64,000 bases of DNA, from positions 1,614,501 to 1,678,500 of the forward strand of contig NZ_JADBEG010000001.1 of the NCBI RefSeq assembly GCF_014873755.1, written 5' to 3'. This document shows positions 19,952 to 27,989 of the stretch, in pieces. The notes beneath the pieces were generated by a model. It was not told the origin of the DNA. It made no database searches and saw only the letters and a program-made list of their open reading frames with translations. The translations under genes were made by a program, and so were the position numbers. This DNA is from Amycolatopsis lexingtonensis (GTDB lineage Bacteria > Actinomycetota > Actinomycetes > Mycobacteriales > Pseudonocardiaceae). Position 1 is the stretch's first letter, and each line of letters starts with the position of its first letter.

Positions 19952-20914
19952 ATGACGACCCTGCGTACCCCGGACCCGCCGGTCGCTCCCGAAGCGGCCG
20001 TGCGCGCCCGGCCGGCCCGGCGCCGCCGGAAGGGCCAGCCGGAGGCCTTCGCGTTCCTGACGCCGTGGCTGCTCGGCGCGGTGGCGCTGACCGTCGGCCC
20101 GATGGTCGTCTCGCTGTACCTGTCGTTCACCGACTACGACCTGTTCACCGCACCGGACTGGGTCGGCTTCGGCAATTTCACGCACATGTTCACCGACGAC
20201 GACCGCTACCTGCAGTCGGTGAAGGTCACGCTGATCTACGTCCTGGTTTCGGTGCCGCTGAAGCTGACGGTGTCGCTGCTGGTGGCGATGCTGCTGAACA
20301 CCCGCCGCGGCGCGAACGGCTTCTACCGGGCGGCGTTCTACGCGCCGTCGCTGCTCGGCGCCAGCGTCGCGGCGGCGCTGGTGTGGCGGGCGCTGTTCAT
20401 GGGCGGCGGCCCGGTGAACGAGGTGCTGGCGTTCTTCGGCTGGCACACGCCGAGCTGGGTCGACGACCCGCAGTTCAGCCTGGCCTCGATCGTGCTGCTC
20501 GGGGTGTGGCAGTTCGGCGCGCCGATGGTGATCTTCCTGGCCGGGCTCAAGCAGATCCCGGCGGAACTGCACGAGGCCGCGGCGATCGACGGCGCGGGCG
20601 CGTTCCGCCGCTTCCGGCACATCACGCTGCCGATGCTGTCGCCGGTGATCTTCTTCAACCTGGTGATGGAGGCCATCCACGCGTTCCAGGCGTTCACCCC
20701 GGCGTTCGTCATCGGCGGCGGCCGCGGCGGCCCGGCCGATGCGGACCTGTTCTACACGCTCTACCTGTTCGAGGTCGGCTTCCAGGACTTCCGGATGGGC
20801 TACGCCTCGGCGATGGCGTGGGTGCTGCTGGCGGTGATCGCGATCGTGACGGCGATCGTCTTCCGCACCGCGAAGCTCTGGGTGTTCTACGACGACGCCG
20901 AGGAGCGGACATGA
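19952..20914 (+). CDS. Sugar ABC transporter permease (MalF-like)
   Basis: A 320-residue inner-membrane permease with six predicted helices after a basic N-terminus (RARPARRRRKG). The EAA loop that docks the ATPase reads LHEAAAIDGAGAFRRFRHIT. It begins 4 bp after the binding protein and overlaps the next permease by ATGA, so the three are co-translated. It pairs with the second permease to form the channel. Confidence 0.93.
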   Translation: MTTLRTPDPPVAPEAAVRARPARRRRKGQPEAFAFLTPWLLGAVALTVGPMVVSLYLSFTDYDLFTAPDWVGFGNFTHMFTDDDRYLQSVKVTLIYVLVSVPLKLTVSLLVAMLLNTRRGANGFYRAAFYAPSLLGASVAAALVWRALFMGGGPVNEVLAFFGWHTPSWVDDPQFSLASIVLLGVWQFGAPMVIFLAGLKQIPAELHEAAAIDGAGAFRRFRHITLPMLSPVIFFNLVMEAIHAFQAFTPAFVIGGGRGGPADADLFYTLYLFEVGFQDFRMGYASAMAWVLLAVIAIVTAIVFRTAKLWVFYDDAEERT

Positions 20915-21756
20915 CCGTGCTCCCGCGTTCGGCCCGGTCGTTCGGCTGGCACGTGCTGTGCCTGGTGATCGTGGCGGTGGTGCTGTACCCGTTGGTGTGG
21001 CTGGCGTTCGCGTCGGTCAAGCCACCGGACGAGATCCTGTCGAGGCTGGCGCTGCTGCCGACGCGGTTCGTCTTCGACGGCTACACGAAGGGCTGGGAAG
21101 GCGCGGCGGACGTCGGGTTCGGCCGCTTCTTCTTGAATTCTTTCCTGGTGGCCGGGCTGTCGGTGGTGGCGAACGTGCTGTCGTGCTCGCTGGCCGCGTA
21201 CGCCTTCGCCCGGCTGAACTTCCGGTTCCGCGGCGCGCTGTTCGCGTTCATGATCACGACGTTGATGCTGCCCTACCACGTGACGCTGATCCCGCAGTAC
21301 GTGATCTTCCAGCAGGCCGGGCTGGTCAACACGTTCGTGCCGCTGATCCTGCCGAAGCTGCTGGCGACCGAGGCGTTCTTCGTGTTCCTGATCGTGCAGT
21401 TCATGCGCGGCATCCCGCGGGAACTGGACGAGGCCGCGATCATCGACGGCTGTTCGGTGTACCGGACCTTCTGGCACGTGGTGCTCCCGCTGTCGAAACC
21501 GGCGCTGGTGACGACGTCGATCTTCACGTTCATCTGGACGTGGAACGACTTCTTCACGCAGATGGTGTACCTCAACGACACGGAGAAGTTCACGGTGCCG
21601 CTGGGGCTGCGGCTGTTCGTGGACACCAGCAGCCAGTCGAACTTCGGCGCGATGTTCGCGATGTCCGCGCTCGCGCTGGTCCCGATCGTGCTGTTCTTCC
21701 TCGCCTTCCAGCGCCTGCTGGTGGAGGGCGTGAGCACCAGCGGCCTGAAGGGGTGA
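20911..21756 (+). CDS. Sugar ABC transporter permease (MalG-like)
   Basis: A 281-residue permease with six helices and the EAA loop LDEAAIIDGCSVYRTFWHVV. The ATG at 20911 overlaps the preceding stop (ATGA), with GGAGCG upstream. It is the second half of the importer channel. No ATP-binding subunit gene follows or occurs elsewhere in the window. As in many actinomycete and Bacillus sugar importers, a shared MsmX-type ATPase encoded elsewhere is likely to energise it. Confidence 0.93.
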   Translation: MTVLPRSARSFGWHVLCLVIVAVVLYPLVWLAFASVKPPDEILSRLALLPTRFVFDGYTKGWEGAADVGFGRFFLNSFLVAGLSVVANVLSCSLAAYAFARLNFRFRGALFAFMITTLMLPYHVTLIPQYVIFQQAGLVNTFVPLILPKLLATEAFFVFLIVQFMRGIPRELDEAAIIDGCSVYRTFWHVVLPLSKPALVTTSIFTFIWTWNDFFTQMVYLNDTEKFTVPLGLRLFVDTSSQSNFGAMFAMSALALVPIVLFFLAFQRLLVEGVSTSGLKG

Positions 21757-21760
21757 GGGG

Positions 21761-22324
21761 ATGCGCGAAGCGACGTGGCGGGCGGGGCTGGGGGAGTTCT
21801 CGGACTGCCTGCTGGCGGGATTGCTGGTGGCACTGGCGTCGGTGCCGGTGGTGACGGCGGCCCCGGCGCTGGTGGCGGGTTGTCGTGCGGTCGACCGCTC
21901 CCGGAGGGGGGTGGGCGGTCCACTGTGGACGACGTTCTGGGCGGACTTCCGTGCGGTGGTCCGTGGTGGGGTGGTGTTCGGGTTGGGGTGCCTCGCGGCG
22001 GTGGTGGTGTTCGCGGTGGACCTGGAGGTGGCGGGTTCGCTGCCGGGCGCCGGGTTGCTCCGGCCGGTACTGGGGGTGCTGGCCGGAGCGGCGGTGGTGG
22101 TCGCGGTGCGGACCTGCGAGTCCGTCTCGTCAGGCGAACCGTCCTGGCGCCGCGCAACCTTCGCCGCCGCCCGCGGCACCGCAGCCTCACCCGGCAATGT
22201 CGCACTCCTCGCCGGAGCCGTCCTCCTCTCCGCCGTCCTCGTCTGGATGCTCCCCATCCTCGCCTTCGTGGTCACCGGCCCCCTCTGCCTCGCCGCCGTC
22301 GCGACCCGCGGTCCGCGGTCATGA
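21761..22324 (+). CDS. Small YesL/DUF624-like membrane protein
   Basis: A 187-residue protein with about five hydrophobic segments (for example LLAGLLVALASVPVVTAAP and LLAGAVLLSAVLVWMLPILA). It sits directly after the two permeases, with 4 bp spacing, and overlaps the next gene by ATGA. The position and topology resemble YesL, a small membrane protein beside the rhamnogalacturonan importer of Bacillus. The sequence similarity is not strong enough for me to be sure. It may assist transporter assembly. Confidence 0.6.
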   Translation: MREATWRAGLGEFSDCLLAGLLVALASVPVVTAAPALVAGCRAVDRSRRGVGGPLWTTFWADFRAVVRGGVVFGLGCLAAVVVFAVDLEVAGSLPGAGLLRPVLGVLAGAAVVVAVRTCESVSSGEPSWRRATFAAARGTAASPGNVALLAGAVLLSAVLVWMLPILAFVVTGPLCLAAVATRGPRS

Positions 22325-23469
22325 TCCCCGCCGTCGTCGTCTTCGGGACCGCCGGGCACGCCCTCACCCACCTCCGCCGCGCCCGCGCGCTCCACGATCG
22401 CGGCGAGATCGTCCTCGCCGGCGCGTGCGACGTCCGCGAGCCGCCGGAAGAAGCCTGCGCGCTCCTGCCAACCCACGCCAAACTCACCACCGACCCCGGA
22501 GAACTCGCCGCCGGCGCGGACATCGCCGTCGTCGCGACGCCGCCGCACACCCACCTGCCGCTCGCCCGCGTCGCACTCCAAGCCGGGTGCCACCTGCTGG
22601 TCGAGAAGCCCCCAGTGCTCGACCTCGACGGATTCGGCGAACTCGAGCGGCACGCCCGTGACCGCGGCCTCGCCTGCCAGACCGGGTTCCAGAGCTTCGG
22701 CTCGGCCGCCGTCCCGCTCGTCCGGGCGGCGATCGGGCGCGGGGAGATCGGGACGGTCACCGGGATCGCCGCCGCCGGGGCCTGGATCCGGCGGGACCGG
22801 TACTTCGGGCGGACCGAGTGGGCGGGACGGCGCCGCGTCGGCGGGCAGCCGGTCGTGGACGGCGCCCTCACCAACCCCTTCGCGCACGCCGTGGCGACCG
22901 TTTTGCTGCTCAACGGGACCGCGAACCTGCTCCCGGACCAGCTGACCGTCGAGCTCTACCGCGCCCGCGACATCGAATCCGACGACACCGCCTGCGCCCG
23001 GCTCGCCTTCGCCGGCGCGCCGGACATCGTCGTCGCGGCCACGCTCGCCGCCGCGGCCGATCACCAGCCCTACGTCCTCGTGCACGGCACCGAAGGCCGG
23101 ATCCGGTGGGAGTACAAGACCGACCGGCTGGAGATCCGGGGGACGCCGATTCCCGTCGACCCGCCCGAAGACCTCCTGGTCAACCTCGTCGAGCACCTGC
23201 GTGACGGCGTTCCGCTGCGGGCGCCGCTGTCGGCGACCCGGGCCTTCACCGCGCTCGTCGAGGCGGTCCGCGACGCGCCCGAGCCGCGGCCGCTGCCCAG
23301 CGGGTGGGTCCGGGCCGTCGGGAGCGGGCCCGACCGGCACCACGTCGTGCCGGGCGTCGACGTCGCCGTGGACACCGCCGCCGAGCGGCTCGCCCTCTTC
23401 TCCGAACTCGCCCTGCCCTGGACCGGCGCCGGTGCGCGCGCCGGAGAGAGAGGTGATGGTGGTGCGTAG
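22321..23469 (+). CDS. Gfo/Idh/MocA family oxidoreductase
   Basis: A 382-residue NAD(P)-dependent oxidoreductase with an N-terminal Rossmann domain (VVVFGTAGHALTHLRRARAL), VVATPPHTHL, the intact catalytic EKP motif (LLVEKPPVLDL) and a C-terminal alpha/beta domain (VVDGALTNPFAHAV). It is an evident paralogue of the 17251 gene. It probably acts on a sugar or sugar acid released from imported pectin fragments. The ATG at 22321 overlaps the stop of the membrane-protein gene. Its 3' end overlaps the next start by 14 bp, showing tight coupling. Confidence 0.88.
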   Translation: MIPAVVVFGTAGHALTHLRRARALHDRGEIVLAGACDVREPPEEACALLPTHAKLTTDPGELAAGADIAVVATPPHTHLPLARVALQAGCHLLVEKPPVLDLDGFGELERHARDRGLACQTGFQSFGSAAVPLVRAAIGRGEIGTVTGIAAAGAWIRRDRYFGRTEWAGRRRVGGQPVVDGALTNPFAHAVATVLLLNGTANLLPDQLTVELYRARDIESDDTACARLAFAGAPDIVVAATLAAAADHQPYVLVHGTEGRIRWEYKTDRLEIRGTPIPVDPPEDLLVNLVEHLRDGVPLRAPLSATRAFTALVEAVRDAPEPRPLPSGWVRAVGSGPDRHHVVPGVDVAVDTAAERLALFSELALPWTGAGARAGERGDGGA

Positions 23470-24733
23470 GTACGCGATCGTCGGCCTGGGCTCCCGGGCC
23501 GGGCTGTTCGCCCGGGCACTGGCCGGGTCGCCGCGGGCGGAGCTCGCCGCCTTCTGCGACTCCACCGAGACCCGCATGCGCGTCCACAACGGCTGGCTGG
23601 GCACGGCGGTGCCCGGCTACCGGCCGGCCGACTTCACCGCCATGCTGGCGAAGGAACGCATCGACGTCGTCGTGGTCTGCACGCCCGACCACACGCACGC
23701 GGACTACGTCGTCGCCGCGCTCGAGGCCGGCTGCGACGTCGTCACCGAAAAGCCCATGACCACCGACGCCGAAGGCGCCCGCCGGATCCTGGCGGCGCGG
23801 CGCGAGACGGGACGCTCGGTGCGCGTCACCTTCAACTACCGCTACAACCCGGTGCACCGCCGAGTGCGGGAACTCCTGCGGGACGGCGCGATCGGGGAGA
23901 TCGGCTCGGTCGAGTTCAGCTGGCTGCTCGACACCGCGCACGGCGCCGACTACTTCCGCCGCTGGCACCGCGACAAGGCGAACTCCGGCGGCCTGCTCGT
24001 GCACAAGTCCGGCCACCACTTCGACCTCGTCAACTGGTGGCTCGGCAGCGGCCCCGAGACGGTGTTCGCGCTGGGCCGGCTCTTCTTCTACGGCGAGGAA
24101 AACGGCCGGAAGCACGGGCAGCGGACGGAATACGTGCGGGGCACCGGCACCACCGGCGACCCGTTCGCGCTCGACCTCGACCGCTCGCCCCGGCTGCGGG
24201 CGCTCTACCGGGACGCCGAGACCGAGGACGGCTACCTGCGCGACCGCAACGTCTTCGCGCCCGGCATCACGATCGAGGACGACCTGTCGGTGCTCGTGCG
24301 CCACCGCGGCGGCGCGGTGCTGAACTACCACCTTCACGCGTATTCGCCGCGCGAGGGCTACCGCGTCGCCTTCTCCGGCAGCGAGGGACGGCTGGAGCTC
24401 GACGTCCGGGAAAACGAGCACGCGGGGTCCATCGGTGACCTCCCGCCAGGGGCGCGGGCCGAACCCGGCCGCGCCCGGCTGACGCTGCAACGGCTCTGGG
24501 CGCCGCCCGAGGTCGTGCTCGACCAGGTTCTCGGCGAGGGCCACGGCGGCGGGGACGAACGGATGCTCGCCGAACTGCTCGGGGACGCCGAGCCGGACGC
24601 CCTCGGCTGCGCGGCCGACCACGACGCGGGGCTGGCGGCGCTGCTCACCGGGCTGGCCGCCAACCGGTCGCTGGTGACCGGACAGCCGGTCGCCGTCGCG
24701 GACCTGCTCGCCGAGATCGGGGAGCCGGCGTGA
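23456..24733 (+). CDS. Gfo/Idh/MocA family oxidoreductase, second type
   Basis: A 425-residue oxidoreductase of a different subfamily from its two neighbours. The Rossmann start is YAIVGLGSRAGLFARAL, then VVCTPDHTHADYV, EKPMTTDAEGARRIL and the catalytic-domain helix SGGLLVHKSGHHFDLVNWWL, with the expected Lys and His residues. Start ATG 23456 is chosen because GGAGAGAGAGGTG precedes it and the Rossmann strand begins a few residues later; it lies within the end of the previous gene. It ends in a GTGA overlap with the DUF6807 gene. Oxidoreductases of this kind beside DUF6807 genes often belong to sugar-acid catabolism. Confidence 0.88.
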   Translation: MVVRRYAIVGLGSRAGLFARALAGSPRAELAAFCDSTETRMRVHNGWLGTAVPGYRPADFTAMLAKERIDVVVVCTPDHTHADYVVAALEAGCDVVTEKPMTTDAEGARRILAARRETGRSVRVTFNYRYNPVHRRVRELLRDGAIGEIGSVEFSWLLDTAHGADYFRRWHRDKANSGGLLVHKSGHHFDLVNWWLGSGPETVFALGRLFFYGEENGRKHGQRTEYVRGTGTTGDPFALDLDRSPRLRALYRDAETEDGYLRDRNVFAPGITIEDDLSVLVRHRGGAVLNYHLHAYSPREGYRVAFSGSEGRLELDVRENEHAGSIGDLPPGARAEPGRARLTLQRLWAPPEVVLDQVLGEGHGGGDERMLAELLGDAEPDALGCAADHDAGLAALLTGLAANRSLVTGQPVAVADLLAEIGEPA

Positions 24734-25665
24734 GCCGGGCGGCGGTCGGGGACGGGACGCTGGAGCTGGTCGAGGACGACGACGGCCGGGTGCGGGTCTG
24801 CCTCGGCGAACTCGTCCTGGCCGAGTACGTGGTCGCGCCGCCGACCCCGGCCGGGGATTCGCCGAAGCCGTACCTGCACCCGCTGCGCACCACCGCGGGC
24901 GAGGTCGTCACCGCGGTCCGGCCGCACGACCACACGTGGCACAACGGCCTGCAGTTCACGATGGCCCACCTGTCGGGCGAGAACTTCTGGGGTGGCCGCA
25001 CCTACGTGCGCGGCCGCGGGTACACCCCGCTGGACAACAACGGCACCGTCGGCCACGTCCGCTGGGAAAGCCTGGTGTCCGCGGCCGGGCACTGCGAACT
25101 GCGGCACGAACTGGCCTGGCGCACCGCGGCCGGGCGGCGCTGGCTGACCGAGCACCGAACGCTGCGCTTCGGTGACGTCTGCGTCGACGACACCGGCGGC
25201 GGGCACTGGACCCTCACCTGGACCAGCCGGCTGCGCAACACCAGCGGCCGCGAGCTGCGCTGGGGGAGCCCGGTCACCGAGGGCCGGGACACGGCGGGCT
25301 ACGGCGGGCTGTTCTGGCGCGGGCCGCGCTCGTTCGTCGGCGGCGACGTCCGGACCCCGGACGGCCGGACGGCGGACGGCGCGATGGGGCACCGCGCGCC
25401 GTGGCTCGCCTTCACCGGGCGGCACGACGTCAGCCTGCGGACCTCGACGCTGCTGTTCGCCGACAGCCCGGCCAACCCTGCCTACCCGACGGCCTGGTAC
25501 GTCCGCGCCGAGCCGTTCCCGGTGGTCAGCTTCGCCACGACCTACCACCGGCCGTGGCTGCTCGAACCGGGCGGCGAACTGACGCTGACCCACCACCTCG
25601 TCGTCGTCGACGGCGAGCCGGATCCCGCCCGGCTGGCCGAGCTCGCGGCCCGGGCGGCCGAGTGA
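24730..25665 (+). CDS. DUF6807 (PmoA-like) family protein
   Basis: A 311-residue cytoplasmic protein without signal peptide, rich in beta strands. It has conserved histidines in RPHDHTWHNGLQFTMAHLSG and a C-terminal TTYHRPWLLEPGGELTLTHH. This matches the family annotated as DUF6807 or PmoA-like, which is frequently paired with Gfo/Idh/MocA oxidoreductases. No reaction is established. The histidine-rich stretch hints at a metal site or an aldose-epimerase-like sugar pocket. The GTG at 24730 overlaps the preceding TGA. The pectate lyase gene starts 10 bp later, so intracellular and secreted functions share one transcript. Confidence 0.8.
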   Translation: MSRAAVGDGTLELVEDDDGRVRVCLGELVLAEYVVAPPTPAGDSPKPYLHPLRTTAGEVVTAVRPHDHTWHNGLQFTMAHLSGENFWGGRTYVRGRGYTPLDNNGTVGHVRWESLVSAAGHCELRHELAWRTAAGRRWLTEHRTLRFGDVCVDDTGGGHWTLTWTSRLRNTSGRELRWGSPVTEGRDTAGYGGLFWRGPRSFVGGDVRTPDGRTADGAMGHRAPWLAFTGRHDVSLRTSTLLFADSPANPAYPTAWYVRAEPFPVVSFATTYHRPWLLEPGGELTLTHHLVVVDGEPDPARLAELAARAAE

Positions 25666-25675
25666 AGGAGCCGCC

Positions 25676-26947
25676 ATGCTCTGGAAAGCTTTCGCGGGGT
25701 GCCTCGCCCTGATCGGACTGACCTGCGCGCCCGCGTCCGCGCACGGACAGGACCCCGGCCGCGTCGTGCTCGGCGCGCACGACGGCTGGGCCGCGGCGAC
25801 CACCGGGACGACCGGGGGAGCGGCCGCCACGAGCGTCCGCACGGTGACCAAGCGATCGGAACTCGCCGCCGCGCTGGCGGCGGACCCGGGCGCACCGAAG
25901 ATCATCCGCGTCCGGGGCACCATCGAGGGCAATGTGGATGCTCAGGACCGGCCGATGAGCTGCACCGACTTCGCCGACCCCGGCTACACCCTGCCCGCCT
26001 ACCTGGCGGCGTACGACCCGGCGACCTGGGGCAAGGTCGAGCCGTCCGGGCCGCTGGAGGAGGCCCGCGCCCGGTCCCAGGCCAACCAGGCGGCGCAGGT
26101 CGTCCTCGACGTCGGGCCGAACACGACCATCATCGGCGACCACGGCACGCTGCACGGGCTGACGCTGCGCGTGACCGGGGACAACGTGATCCTGCGGAAC
26201 CTGAGCTTCGCCGACGCGCACGACTGCTTCCCGCAGTGGGACCCGCTGGACGGCGCCGACGGCAACTGGAACTCCGAGTACGACAACGTCGACCTGGTCG
26301 GCGCGACGCACGTCTGGGTGGACCACAACGACTTCGGCGACGGCGGGAACTCCGAGCAGCCGACGTACTTCGGGCGCAAGTACGAAGTGCACGACGGCCT
26401 GCTGGACATCGTGAACGGCTCCGACCTCGTGACGGTGTCGTACAACCGGCTGCACGACCACGACAAGACGATGCTGATCGGGAACACCGACAAGCCCACC
26501 TACGACGTCGGCAAGCTGCGGGTCACCGTGCACCACAACCTCTTTTCGGAGATCGGGCAGCGCGCGCCGCGGGTCCGGTACGGGCAGGTGCACGTCTACG
26601 ACAACCTGTACTCGGTGCGGGACGCGGAAACTTACACGTATTCGCTGGGCGTCGGCGTGGAGTCCCGGATCTACGCGGAAAACAACTTCTTCCGGATCCC
26701 CGCTTCGGTGCCGCTCGGCGCGCTGGTCAAGTACTGGAAGGGGACCGTGCTGCACGCGACCGGCACACTGGTGGCCACCGGCACGGCGTGGCCGGAACCG
26801 GTGGACCTGCTGGCCGAGTACAACGCGGCGAACGACCCGGACCTCGGCTCCGACGCCGGGTGGACGCCCGCGCTGGTGGAGCGTCTCGACCCGGCGTGGC
26901 AGGTTCCCGCGCGGGTGCTCGCCGGCGCCGGTCCCGGCGGCCGCTGA
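25676..26947 (+). CDS. Secreted pectate lyase, PL1 family
   Basis: A 423-residue exported enzyme that cleaves polygalacturonate by beta-elimination, usually with Ca2+. A signal peptide (1-23, ending APASA) precedes the parallel beta-helix. PL1 hallmarks are TTIIGDHGTLHGLTLRVTGD, the strand THVWVDHNDFGDGG, and the R-x-P-x-x-R catalytic region QRAPRVRYG. AAGGAG lies before the ATG. It is the last gene of the long transporter operon; the next gene has its own promoter 194 bp downstream. Confidence 0.93.
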   Translation: MLWKAFAGCLALIGLTCAPASAHGQDPGRVVLGAHDGWAAATTGTTGGAAATSVRTVTKRSELAAALAADPGAPKIIRVRGTIEGNVDAQDRPMSCTDFADPGYTLPAYLAAYDPATWGKVEPSGPLEEARARSQANQAAQVVLDVGPNTTIIGDHGTLHGLTLRVTGDNVILRNLSFADAHDCFPQWDPLDGADGNWNSEYDNVDLVGATHVWVDHNDFGDGGNSEQPTYFGRKYEVHDGLLDIVNGSDLVTVSYNRLHDHDKTMLIGNTDKPTYDVGKLRVTVHHNLFSEIGQRAPRVRYGQVHVYDNLYSVRDAETYTYSLGVGVESRIYAENNFFRIPASVPLGALVKYWKGTVLHATGTLVATGTAWPEPVDLLAEYNAANDPDLGSDAGWTPALVERLDPAWQVPARVLAGAGPGGR

Positions 26948-27032
26948 CGTTTCGACACTTTCGGTGTTTTCTGAAAAGCGCCGCGGGCGGCGACCATCCG
27001 GGCGACTTGCCCGCCGCCCGCGGCGAACGACA

Positions 27033-27082
27033 TTGACACCGACTGCCCGCAACCCGAAACTCGGTGACGAGAAAGCGCTTTC
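27033..27082 (+). promoter_or_regulatory. Promoter and LacI-type operator of the exoenzyme operon
   Basis: TTGACA (27033-27038), a 17-bp spacer and a weak -10 GAAACT (27056-27061) are followed by the perfect 12-bp palindrome GAAAGCGCTTTC (27071-27082) at the predicted start site. The core AAGCGCTT recurs at 18492-18499, so the same LacI repressor is a likely binder. Confidence 0.6.
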
Positions 27083-27141
27083 ACAACCCGGTCGGACGTT
27101 TTCGTCAGCGCCGATTGAAGAATCAGACCAGGGAGTGATGC

Positions 27142-27927
27142 ATGGTTTCCCCAGTGATTTCCCGGATGATCCGGGTGGCGGCGGTCGCCGCGCTCGTGGT
27201 TTCCGCGGCGGCCGGCACCGGCGCGAGCGCGTCGGCCGCCACCTGGCCGAGCCCGAGCACGAACGTGCCGGTCGGCGCGACGATCAAGGTCACCAGCGGC
27301 ACCTACGACGGCGGGCTCAAGCGGTTCTACGGCACCGGCGACCTCGGGTCCGGCGGCCAGGACGAGGGCCAGGACCCGTTGTTCCAGCTCGCCAACGGCA
27401 CCACGCTGAAGAACGTCGTCCTGGGCAGCCCGGCCGCCGACGGCGTGCACTGCCTCGGCACCTGCACGCTGCTCAACGTCTGGTGGGAGGACGTCGGCGA
27501 GGACGCGGCGACGTTCAAGGGCACCTCCGCCTCGCAGACCATGACGATCGACGGCGGCGGCGCGCGCAAGGCGTCGGACAAGGTGTTCCAGCACAACGGT
27601 CCCGGCACGATGTACATCCGGAACTTCGAGGTCAGCGACTTCGGCAAGCTGTACCGCAGCTGCGGCAACTGCGGGACGCAGTACAAGCGCAACGTCGTCG
27701 TCGACAACGTCACCGCCACCGCGCCGGGCAAGGCGCTCGTCGGCATCAACACCAACTACGGCGACACCGCGAAGCTGACGCGGATCACCATCGTCGGCGA
27801 CTCGAGCCGCAAGATCGAGCCCTGCCAGAAGTACAAGGGCGTGACCAGCGGCGAGCCGACGAAGATCGGCAGCGGTCCCGACTCGACGAACTGCCTCTAC
27901 ACCACCGCCAACATCACCTACCGGTAG
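27142..27927 (+). CDS. Secreted pectate lyase, PL3 family
   Basis: A 261-residue exported enzyme with a signal peptide (about 1-33, ending SASA) and a compact beta-helix domain. Family features include SGTYDGGLKRFYGTGDLG, TTLKNVVLGSPAADGVHCLG, WWEDVGEDAATFKG and FQHNGPGTMYIRNF; cysteines such as SCGNCGTQYKRN are conserved. PL3 enzymes are Ca-dependent endo-pectate lyases that often tolerate some methylation. This adds a second, structurally distinct lyase to the locus. GGGAGTG precedes the ATG, and the palindromic operator lies 60 bp upstream. Confidence 0.92.
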   Translation: MVSPVISRMIRVAAVAALVVSAAAGTGASASAATWPSPSTNVPVGATIKVTSGTYDGGLKRFYGTGDLGSGGQDEGQDPLFQLANGTTLKNVVLGSPAADGVHCLGTCTLLNVWWEDVGEDAATFKGTSASQTMTIDGGGARKASDKVFQHNGPGTMYIRNFEVSDFGKLYRSCGNCGTQYKRNVVVDNVTATAPGKALVGINTNYGDTAKLTRITIVGDSSRKIEPCQKYKGVTSGEPTKIGSGPDSTNCLYTTANITYR

Positions 27928-27989
27928 TCCGAGCCGCGCCGCGGGTGCCGGCCGCCGTCCGGTACCCGCGGCGTTCCCAGGGAGGCGTC

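Noticed and set aside
20887..23604. A long minus-strand frame across the ABC permease and Gfo/Idh genes
   Set aside because: No recognisable motifs; explained by codon bias of the plus-strand operon.
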